Below the pieces are notes generated by a model that was given only the letters and a program-made list of their open reading frames with translations, ran no database searches and was not told the DNA's origin. Shown here in pieces: positions 42,930 through 54,900 of a DNA stretch of 64,000 nucleotides (positions within the stretch are counted from its first letter, which is position 1; the number at the start of each line of letters is the position of its first letter). The stretch comes from Nymphaea colorata (lineage: Eukaryota; Streptophyta; Magnoliopsida; Nymphaeales; Nymphaeaceae), in NCBI RefSeq assembly GCF_008831285.2, contig NC_045147.1:3746001-3810000 (forward strand). Direction: 5' to 3'. A program made the translations under genes and the position numbers.

Positions 42930-45900
42930 TCAGCTTGTGCCTTTCTCAGGGTCGGAGCTAACCACAGGTAAATTCCGCCGGTACTGAGGTGATGTCAGCC
43001 GTCTTTCCAGTGGAGTCTTCCTCTTGCTCACGACAAATCTGTTCACACCTTTCCTCATTGGCATGATTTCAGGAAAGTCTTCATCAGGTATCTTACTCAG
43101 TTCAGAAATATCTTTAATCTGAGCAACTCTTCTGAACCACCTCTCAGCCTTGGCTTCCTCAGACATGTCCAACGGATCAGGTTCCTTCACTGCAGAACCT
43201 TCCAAACTCTTTCCTGCGAACAAACCTTTCTTCCCATTTTCATGAGCATTGCCAATTGAATTCTGAGTTTGCTTGATCTGTGAACTTCCATTTTGCCCAC
43301 GTTGTACTTGATTCATAGATGAACCGTCCAAAATTGTCTCTGTGGATCCATTAGTCTCAGAGACATTGCCCTGCGTTGTTAGGCCTCGTTGGTCTTTTGG
43401 CATAACTTTCTCGATATTGACAGACATACTAGAACTGGAAGAATTTCCACCCACATCTGTGCTGCTGCTATTTGATGCTTCACTTACAGCCTTGTCCTTC
43501 TTAGCAAAATAGTCTGGTGGAAATGGAACAAATGGAACAAAGTTAGAGTTGTTGGCTTGCTCCATTGCAATCCGCCGTTTGTACTGTGGGGATGTCAATG
43601 AACGATCCTTTTTCTTACTAATAACAAAACGGTTCTCCCCTTTCCTAAGTGGCATTATCTCTGGAAATTCATCATCTGGAATTGCACTGGCCAAGTCGGT
43701 AACATCATGCAGCTCGGCAACTTTCTTGAACCACCTCTCCGATGGATCAGATGACTCAGACTCAACCTTTCCAGACAGTTCCCCTGATCCAGATGATGCA
43801 TCAGAGTGACCTCTAGCTCCCACATTTCCACGGGCAGAAACATCATCTATCCCACCAACTGGAATGTCAGCTCTGTTTTGATCAGCTACTTCCAAGTTAG
43901 ACTTAGGAGAAGCATTCATTGGTTCGTTAGGAAGAGGTGTAAAGGGAATATGCCCAGAATCATTTCCCACCTCAGCCAACCTACTCCTGGATTCAAATGG
44001 TGATGGCGATGGAGAGGATGGTCCAAGAATTTTGTCCAGGATTTTCCCCACAGACCCATCATTCTGATGTCTGTTTTCTTCAGCAAAGCCACCATTACCC
44101 AGGTTCCTCCTGTATTGAGCATCTGCCAGCCTTCTTTCAAGTGGTGTTTTTCTAGTGCTAACCACAAACCTGTTCACCCCTTTCCTCAAAGGCATGATCT
44201 CAGGGAAATCATCATCAGCAACTGCACTACTAAAATCTGAAGCATCATTCAGTTGTGAAACCTTACTAAACCACCTCTGTGCTTTCACATCATTCTCAGA
44301 AATCCTAGATTCCAACTCAGACTTCTCAGAATGTTCAGAATCCAGATCACACTTGGGTGTGGTACTCAATAAAGGGTCTACTGGCCGCTTGCAGTCACAC
44401 CTCAGGCAGACAGAATTTCTTCCATAGTTGTAAAAATCGCACCTGAAAAGAAAAGTGTCTTAACATGTATTAATAGCCAACAAAAATAGTTGACAGGGTG
44501 GCTACTGCAGCAAAGTATTTGATTCAAGCAGGTGAAAATAGCATACTGAGGGCATTCCCACTCTCTTCCAGTTAGCTGTCTCCTTGGCCGACTCTCAGCA
44601 CATTGCCGGCATCTTGCGTTCCTGGCAAAGTTCATGAACTGGCACCTGAAACAATTAATAAGAACTATGATCAAGAATGTAGTCCAAATGAAGAGAAACA
44701 GAAAACTGGTAGACAAGCAGATAAAGCTTATAATCATATAATTAACCAAAGTCTGCAATGGCACAAAGAATCATCAAACAGTAACTTGCACTGGTCATAT
44801 TAAAATACATTCACATTTACACAGTGAAAAGCACCATAACTTTTCCCTTAACCTAGTCCTTCAGGAGGTATACCCATGTACCTAGTAAAAAATAAACAAT
44901 TTGTTTCATTCATTGTGTTCCCTACCAAATGCTATTCAATTAATCAGAAAGAAATATCCAACAGTTGCCGCTGACAAGACATTTCTGCAGAAGCCTCCAT
45001 TTAGAAGCCAATCTGTCAGGCGTCAAAAGGTCATGCTAAATGTCATTAATATTATAATCTTATTAAAGAATTAAGTAAAAAACAGAATCCCTTTCCTCAT
45101 AAAAAATAATTTACAAAAGTGTTCAAATAAATTCGCTTTTGTGTATTTTATCCATTTAATCTGTGCTAAGGGATTGCACAACTCAATTTGGCTTTGCATG
45201 CATTAGGAGTTGAACGAGCACATATAGCCACCAGGTCACAGTGGTAATCTATTTTGACTTGCCTATGCCTACTTTTGCAGCAGCCAGGTCAGCAATTTCA
45301 AAGAACTATAACCATTATCCTGTCATCAGAGCTTTATTATGTGACAGAGAATATCATCTATGTAGAATATAAAATTTCACACAGAGAAAAAATACAGAAA
45401 TTCCAGGAGAGAATTCTCAAACAGCAAAACCTAGCACAGCAAGAGGGATTCAAGAAATCTTTTCGCCTTTAAAGAAAAAAAAAAAGGTCAGAAATATTCG
45501 CACATAAAAATGACCCCAGTTGAAGCCAATTCTAATTCTTCATAATAGAGAACATGAGGAAGAGAGTAAAAATTCTATTCACGATAACCCTAAGCCCATG
45601 TTAAAAGAGGTTATGGTAGAGAAAACAAAACAGTCCAACACAAAATAAAAAATTATTAAAGAAGGCCTGGACTAACTATGATAAAAGAATAAGGACATTA
45701 TTAACTTTTAGAAATTGCTAATAACCACCTAAAGTTATCTTACAAAACTCCCCCTCAAGCTGGAGCATAAATATCTATCATGCTTAACTTGGTACAACAT
45801 CTAGTAAAATCTCCAATTGGGAGAGGTTTCGTAAACATATCTGCAATTTGCCCTTCTAAAGCAACATGAATGGTGGATATAGCTCCTGCCTGCACAAGAT

Positions 45901-48900
45901 CACAAATATAATGACAATTTACTTCAATATGCTTTGTCCTTTCATAGAAAACTGGATTGTTAGCAACATAGAAAACTGGATTGTTAGCAACATGTGTAGC
46001 TGCCCTATTATCACACACCATCTCCATTGGTAATTTTACTTGAACAACAAGACGAACACAGATCTTATCCACGTCATTTATGCAGCAGTTTGAACCATAG
46101 CTTGATATTCTAACTCTACACTAGACCTGGCCACTACTGTTTGCTTCTTACTCCTCCATGATAGAAGATTGCTCCCAACAAATACACAGAATCTAGTAGT
46201 GGATTTCCTATCATCAACTGAACCTGCATAGTCAGCATCAAAGTATGCCTTTACATCTAAAGAAAGATCCCTTTTGGAATAAGACGCCCTTCTGTGGAGT
46301 TGACTTTAGAAACCTCAACACCATCAAGGTTGCTTCTCTGTGAACTCTCCTAGGCTTGTCCATAAACTGGCTAAGCTTCCCAACGGCCAAGGATATATCC
46401 GGTCTAGTTACAGTCACATATAGAAGTTTCTAATCGATGACTTCTAAGATGTATTGTCTATAGGCTCCGATTCATCATCATGAAGGTGAATTTTGGAATT
46501 CATTGGGAATTTGGGATGCTTGCGGGTTTTGCTCCAAGCATGCTTGTCTCATGCAATAAATCAAGTACATACTTTCTCTAAGAGAGAACAACTCTTTTTT
46601 TGTTCCTCGACAGTTCAATTCTCAAGAAGTATCTAAGAGGACCAAGGCCTTTGGTAACAAAGTGTTTTAGTAGATACTTCTTGGTTTCTGTATTCTTTTG
46701 TTCATTATCACCTATCAAAATGATATCATCCACATACACAACCATCGCTATAATACCTCTTTCACTCTTCTTAATGAACAAAGAGTGATAAGAGGGAGAT
46801 CGCTGAAAACCAAAACTAGTCATCACCTCCGAGAGCTTGTGAAACTAGGCTCGCGGACTTTGCTTGAGACCATAGATCGCCTTCTTCAGTAAGCATACTT
46901 TGGAACACTCCCCTTTGTCGCTCAAAGCTAGGAGGCTGTTGCATATATACTATCTCAAAAAGATCCCCACAGAGAAAGCATTTTTAACATCAAGCTAATA
47001 TAAGTTCCATTCAGAATAAACAACTGCAGAGATAACCAAACGAATAGTTCTCAATCAAGCAACATAGGAGGTCTCAAAGTCAATACCATATGTCTGAGTG
47101 TACCCTTTGGCAACTAGTCATGCCTTGTACCGCTCCGTTGATTCATCTGAGTGATATTTAATGGTGAATACTCACTTGGACCCGACTATATCTGCATCTA
47201 AAGGAGGATGAACAAGATCCCAAGTTCCTCAGGATACCAACACCTCCATTTCTTCTTCCATAGCCTTCTGCCACTTAGGATCAAGAAGAGCTTGCTGGTG
47301 GCTAACAAGAATGGAAGAAATTGACAAGGCTGTAATAAACTGTTGCACATGTTTGTCGAGTCTATCAGTAGTAACAAACTTAGAAATCAGGTAAATGGTG
47401 CACTGTCGTTTCCCTTTCCTCAAAGCAATGGGTAAATCATCATTAATCATAGGATCACCAACTGTAGAAGGAACGATCACCAACTGTAGAAGGAACATCC
47501 TCAAGAGTCTCAAGGTTAATAGGTATACTTACCTCTTGAGAAGGAGACGACGCAGAATCATGAGAGGTGGTGTCACGACGAGAATATACAAGAGGTGGAT
47601 CATGGAATCGAGAGATATCATTGTAAATATGAAAGGACAGAATGGGAATAGATTCTAAAGGAACTGGAGGAACGGGCAAAAGAGGAGACGAAACCTCAAT
47701 ATTTTGAGAAGGAGCACGACTAGGGAAGTATGGTTGAGACTCAAAAAAGGTAACGTCTGCACTAATACTCTTTCTTGGTGAGGGGATCATAGCACCAGCA
47801 CCCTTTTTTATTTATTGGGTATCCTAGAAAGACACATTTGATAGGCTGGGCTAAAAGTTTGTCTCTTCCTGAACCAAGAATATGGACAAAGCAGGAGCAC
47901 CCAAATACTTTAAAGTTTAAAGGGTAAAGCAAAGAGGTTTTTGTGGATATGGGACTTGTATAGGGAATTTAATTCTCAATAGACGACGAGGGCATTCAGT
48001 TAATGAGTTAACAAGCTATCAGTATAGCATCCCCCCAAAACATAGAAGGCAAGTTCATTTGGAGCATAGTGGTACGGGCAACATCTAGAAGATGCCGATG
48101 CTTTCGTTTGGTGACTCTCTTTTGATGTGAGGTAGGCGGGCATGTATACTGAGGACAAATGCCATGACCCTTGTAGAATTTAAGTAATTGTGCAGATTTG
48201 AACTCAAGAGCATTATCAATGCGAACAATTTTGATTAAAAACTCAAATTCTTTATTTCAAATTCAATAATGAAAGATTTGAGAATACATGACACTGCTGA
48301 CCTCTCTTTTAAGACAAATACCCAAGACACTCTAGATAAACCATCACCAGTGACGAGACAGTGTTTGAATAAAGACCAACTTGAGACCCGATTAGGCCTC
48401 CAAACATCTACATGAATGAGCTCAAAAGCCCTTTGACTTGATAGACTCTGACTCGAAGGAAAAGAACTATGACGATGCTTTCCCAATTGACAAGCTTCGC
48501 ACTGGAAGGTAGTCCAAGAAGGAATTTGTGGACACAATTGACAAAGTTTATTGAAGGATGGGGGACCCAACCTAAGGTGTAATTGAAACCAACGTGAATC
48601 AGACTCAACAGATGAGGAAGCTACTCCATCTAGAGTATCAAGATAGTAAATGCCTCCCTTTTCATGGCCTCCACCAATCTTCTTCCCAGTTAGCAAGTCC
48701 TGAAAGACACAAGAGCCAGGATAAGTTGGCTCACGGACAAAAGGTTCTTAGGAAAATATGGGGCGTGTAACACCCTCTGAATGTGTAGGTTAGGAGGAAC
48801 AGATGAGTCGATGCATTTCTGTATCGATGATGATATATGTAATGGCTCGGGCATCTATCCTTGTCCCTCAATCAGAGACAACCTCCCATCCTTGAGAGGG

Positions 48901-51900
48901 TGTTACACACCCCATATTTTCCTTCTGAGAAATGATAGATGTCGAGAAGGATCACCACAAAATGTCTAAATGCACTAGAATCAACAATCCAAACTTTATC
49001 CATCATACTACCTGTTGAGAAGGCAGAGTTGGAGACCACAGTAGATGCAGAACTTGACGTGGAAGCAGTCTTTTGTGCAAGGAGTTGCTCATACTCAACA
49101 TGGCTCATCGTAATTGTTTCAACTAAGCTCTCACGAATGGACTGAACAACCTTGGCCATAGGCTTATTTGATTGTGTAGCAGAGGAAGGGGATGGAGTCG
49201 AAGTAGGAGGTCGACCGTGCTTGTTCCAACACCTGTCTTTCAGGTGCTCTGATTTGCCACAATAAGTGCACTGGGGTCGGCCTTGACCTCCAAACCTCTA
49301 CTACTTCCTCTTCCATGGGCAGAGAAGAATGATCCACGTCCACAACCTCCTGAGACTGCCAAAGCAAAAGTGGAGGAATCAATAAGGCTCTAAGACAAGG
49401 ACACCGCGAGGCGACTCAACTGGTTATAAGCTTTTATCCAAATCAGGTATCTCTGAGCCAGTCACCATCTATGCCTTCGCCACAGAGTAATCTAGAGATA
49501 TCCCTAAAAGAAATCGTGCAACCATGGTATGCTCTTGATTGGACTTGCAGGTCTAACATGAGGGTTGCAGAGCGTTCAACTTCTCATATGATTACTCAAC
49601 TGTAGAAAAATACTAAGTCCTGATCATCCTGTTCAAGTTTGAAGATTTTTTGTTCCACCAATAAGATTCGGCTCACATTCTTATCTTGGGAGTATGTTTT
49701 TAATAGAGACTAGAATGTGCTTAGCAGTCCTGTAATAACAAAGTCCACTACCAATATGGGGCTAGACACTATTCATAATCCAAGTCATGACTATATTGTT
49801 ATCTTCCTTCCATGTGGTATACTTCCCAGTTTTATGTGCAGGTTCATCTTCTTCAATAATATGATCTTTCCCATGCCCCACCACAAACATCATGAAAGTA
49901 CGACACCATATTTCATAATTAGAGCCATCAAGCTTAACTGTCGACCCCTAGGAAAAGGGATTCGAAGAGGCCTTGTATTCGGCCCCTTGATCATCATATT
50001 TATTTGCAGCCAAGAACCACACAACTCAACGTAAATAAACAACTATAAGATGTAGCCCAAGAAAACCCAGTAGGAATCAGCAATATAGAAATCAACAACT
50101 CCCACTAAAACTAACGTATGCTAGTGGCTAGCATTAAAGATAATTTTTATACCAATACAACATCCAATATCCACGAGAGAAGAGACAAAAAATATATCAC
50201 ATCACCAGCACATAGATTTCATATCAACTCCACCAAACAAAGAGATGCATACCAATAGACACCAGAAAGGAACGCAAATAATGACAACATCTTCAACCGT
50301 GGGATCTTCCAGTCTAAACAAGAATAACTGCACCAAATAAATCTGACCTGGTCAACCTTAATATAACTTTTCTTCAGCCTTGAAGATGAACGACCAGCAT
50401 GACAGACAACGAATTGCTTTAGCTGGCTTGAATACAGCCGTGATTTGTTTATCAGATTGGTACAACAGCAAACATTTGATGACAGACTTGGTCCACAAGA
50501 GTTGAAGTCATCCAACGACTTCAACAACTACTGACTTCCATGTTATTCACAGTCTCATGGTGCAGCCTCCATGGCATGAACTCAATTATCATTCAACACC
50601 AACCAACATCCTTCTACGTGGGAACTTAGAAGCCATTCAACAAGAAGATCAACAACACTCCACCATCGACTTCAACAGCATATTACCCTAGGTCATATTA
50701 GGTGACCACAAACAAAAAAGGAATACCTCTCAAATGCAGTAGATGTTGAGAAACGAAATATGAAGAGAACTCAACAGCAGAGACGAGATTTCGATGTCAA
50801 GAGGCTCCCAAGACTTCACCGCTCTGATACCATGTCGTTCGGAGAGTTAGGGAGGAAGAAGGAGAGAATGTGAAGAAGAGAGAGAGTAAAAATTCTATTC
50901 ACGATAACCCTAATGTCATGTTGAAAGAGATTACAGAAGAGAAAACAAAATTACAAAAACAGTCCAACACAAAAATATAAATTATTAAAGGCCTGGACTA
51001 ACTATAATAAAAGAATAAAGACATTATTAACTTCTAGAAATTGCTAATAACAACCTAAACACCTAAACTTATCTTCCAACAATATCATGGATAACAAAAT
51101 AATAATCATTATTATAATCTTTTCTTTTTCAAACCTAATAACTTACTACCTTGTCCTTTCAGTTTCAACAGTTGAGTCAATCCAATGACAACTTGGATTT
51201 ATGGACTTCACAGTCTATGTGAAGTTTATGTGAAGAATGAATATTTCTAGATGATCCTTTGTGCAATGGCAGTAGAAGTCACATATCAATCCAACTGATG
51301 ACTACATAAATTACATAATGCAGGATCATGATAACTAGAGGTGGAAAGACTAGTACCTGAAATATCAGATCAAGTAGAAATACAATGTGTTAACTATCTA
51401 ATTGCATAGCTCACCTACTATGGAATACATAATTCACAAACAAAAGGTAACATAAGCCACTTCTTGCACAGAAAAAAATGTGAGTCGATTTCACATTTCC
51501 ATTTGCCCAAAAATACAACCAGCAAAGTGAAAGTGTGGAAGCAGCTAAACCACCAGGAAACAGCCTGGTTATCCTGGATGAGTCACACCACTGCTTATTG
51601 GGTCGACCAATTGGATCTAGAAACAAGCAAACAATTATCTACACAAAGCAAAACGTACTTGGTGCATATCCAATCACCCCGTTTCATTAAAATGTTTTGG
51701 CCAGAAGGTCCTGATGATTGCCCACTGGTGGAAAGAAACTGTCCCTGTGTTGAGTCTGGCAGTCTGCAGTCCATGAACCACAGTTCAACCAATTCGCAGA
51801 GGAGCTTCCTCACAGAAGCATTGATAATTTCTCTCCCCTGTAAATTATCTTGTCCTAAAGCAAAAAAGGAATCACAGATATGACTCAATAACAAACGCAT

Positions 51901-54900
51901 GACATCAACTGTATGAGCCTTTCCATGATGGAAGACCTGCCCAACAAACAAGTTCACGTCAGTAAAAGGACTACAGCAAAATGGGTAAAATATACAGACT
52001 GTAGAAAACATTTCTACTGAGGGAATGCAGTGATAGCAAAAGAACATAAAAAGCACACACTAAGGAACAAAATAATCAAGCCAATCAGAAATCAGAAAAT
52101 GATGCACAAAAACGTGTCTCACAACTGGGTTGGCATGCCAGAACAGATGCGAAGAAATTACAGCTGTAACTAAAGACCTTTAAAGAAACAGTGATGTGAA
52201 GTTGCAAAACGTTCACCTTCTATTCCTATTCCTATAGCCCAAGAAATTTCATCTTCAAAAAATGTGAAAGTACATGAAATACTACAAAATTTGACAGGGT
52301 TATGAAGCTATTGAATTGAGTATATATACAATTTATTCAGAAAGAAGGTTGTGAACATAGAACATCAAATAAGATATATCTTTAAGTTTACTCTACTGGC
52401 CAAGATTATTTACTTGTGCTTCAACTGCATTTTTGTAGTCTTCTCTTCTGTATGAACATAAGCAAGTCAATTGAACATAAGACGACCTCCATTTTTCTAG
52501 TTAGTGCCTTCCAAAGTAAGTCAATAATTTAATAAACAAACTATTCAACACCTGGAAAGTTGGGCGTTCAAAGGATACTGGAGCTGAGCTGTATAATGAA
52601 TAATCTATCAAGTTGATGGACAAAAAAGAGAACAAGGGTGACAAAACACAGAATTAGGATATGGTCAAAGGCCTTATTAGAAGCTGGGATCTTCATTCGA
52701 GCAATGGTTCATCAAAAGCAAAATGGCTAGACACCTCTTCACCTAATAGCCACCACAGTACAAAATGCACACTTGATTTAGACATCTGAGCAGCTAATAC
52801 AGGTTTGAATCCTCCAGGTTATATATTCCGGAGCACAGCAGTTTGGATGTTAGAAACTTAAATTGTATCGAGCCCTGAAAAATACCAGTCAAAGTTTATG
52901 AATTCCATCAAGCATTAACTTTTATGGAACTGACAATGAATCACTCATAAATTTGGCAAAGAAGAGGCAAATATATTAAAGTTGGATTTGCAATTGTATG
53001 TGTAAGCCACCCTGTAGTCCTAGTAGTTTATTCAATATCTGGCTACAAGATGAGGCAATTAACTTACTTTTCATATGACACAAAAGAAATTTATAAAAGT
53101 AAAAGCTGTAATTTTTGAAGATCCTAATTTTAGTTAATTTCAAAGGAACATGATCATGCAATTGAAAGTTTGAAATCAATAGAAAATAAATCAAGCACTA
53201 AAATGGAAGGCTCGGAACTTTCATTGAGCCTCAGAAAAGCAATCTAGTATACATTGTTGCTGGATGGGGGAAGGAAAGGGAACAAAGGAGACATGGCAAC
53301 ATGCAAGACTCAACAGAGAACTGTATTAGAAGATAAAAAAATAAACTTAGGAAACTTACACCATCATCTAAGAAAGTGTGAACCCGCCTAGTTGAGTTTA
53401 CAATATTCTTAAACAACAGGGATGATGCACTTCCAACAACAATACCAATATCCTGCTTGGAAAGTGACCTGCAGGATCAAGAGGAAAGTAAGGAGTTTAA
53501 TGTAACTTAGTTCCAATTTCCACGGTGATTTCCCCAAAAGTGAGATTTTCAATGTAGGTTGAAGCTTAAGCATCTGAAAAGTTCATTCTATTATAGTAAT
53601 CATCTCATGGAATATATGGACAAGCTACACATTTCAAATGGATGCAGATCAACCAAGTATTCTAGGCTTGCTTCAAACTCCATATGGTTCTCTCCTTATG
53701 GGCTTTAGACATCCATTTGTATTTGAGAAATGACAAAAAGACAACTGAGAAAACAATGGCAAACATAAGAGGTCTCAGGTCAATGTCTGCTAAAAATTGC
53801 AGACACATTGTTCAATTGAATAAACTCAAAGTTTATAATATAATTCCCTCTTCATACAAGAAAATTACACATGATTACCCAAGGTAGCTACTTAAAAGCT
53901 AGTCATTGTGGTCACAACATGTTTAGATGGAACTTAAAGAAATAGCAACTAACTTAGGATTTAATATTTTGCATTGCTTTCCCATTTCAAGTTTGCTAAA
54001 ACTCAGAAGTCGTTAGATTGCATCAAGTTTGACCATGTGGATACTGTTTAGATTAAACTGCAAAATATAGTTGTCATATTAACATGATTGTTCAGATTGA
54101 ACCATTGGAACAGCAAATATTTTGATTAAATATCGATTAGAAATTTAGAACATTTCATAGTCACAAAAAACGCGTTATTTTTGAAAAAAAAAACACGAAA
54201 AAAAATGTGAGAAAATTAAATGCCGAATAAAACGGAAAAAAATGGAAAAAACGAAAAAAACGAATAAAAAACGTGTTTTTTCGCGTCTTTTTTAAAAGAC
54301 AATTTTTATTTTGGGCAGTGGCATCAACTGTAACAAATGGTAGTTTGGGTAAAAAATGAATAAAACGTAAAACTTAGAAGTTAAAACATTTTGTCAACAA
54401 AGGGGGGAACTAGTCGACGCGCTTTTAGGGTTTAGGCCTTAAGGGTTTTCAGATTTGCGGGAACGTTAAATCCAGGCAATTTCCAATTTCTGACAAGGTT
54501 TCCGACCTCAAAGGCTCAAACTCACCGGCGGAGCAGACCGGCGTCTCTTTGTTTACGTTGAGTTGCAGCAACATTAAACCTCCGACGGACTGGTGCATTT
54601 TCCGGCACCGTGCAGACCTCCAACAGCTACATCCGACCATGCTCGCGTGCTCAGGTAGGATTTCCATTAGCTTTTCAGTCCATTTGCATATGTGTGTTGG
54701 ACATTTTGAGGTGAGTAATACGTTTGTTGGTTTCTACTTTTTGTTTATGTCCTAGTTTCTAGTCTTTTGTTTTCAATCGATTAGTTTCAAGTTCTTGTTT
54801 TCAGTCAATTTGCATGTGTCTGTTAGTTTTCTACTTTCTACCTCTTGTTTCAGTCGATTTGCATATGTGCATTAAAAAGCAGAAACTCTATCGCTGTTAA

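Larger units (their letters stand above)
45546..51081 (-). mobile_element. Ty1/copia retrotransposon in the intron of the VAR3/OZ-like gene
   Basis: Same orientation as the gene. On the minus strand: 5' LTR (51081-50833), primer-binding site (50832-50821), decayed gag, protease-like piece, integrase start, RT, RNase H, polypurine tract and 3' LTR (about 45747-45546). All blocks are broken by stops and frameshifts. The 3' LTR lacks about 40 bases at its outer end compared with the other copy, and no target duplication was found. The gene is probably transcribed through it and the element spliced out. Confidence 0.88.
44646..51658 (-). other. Third intron of the VAR3/OZ-like gene, 7 kb
   Basis: Donor GTACGT at 51658-51653 and acceptor TTTCAG ending at 44646, both phase 2. 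Most of it (about 45546-51081) is a dead copia element; the rest (44646-45545 and 51082-51658) shows no coding sequence. Confidence 0.85.
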
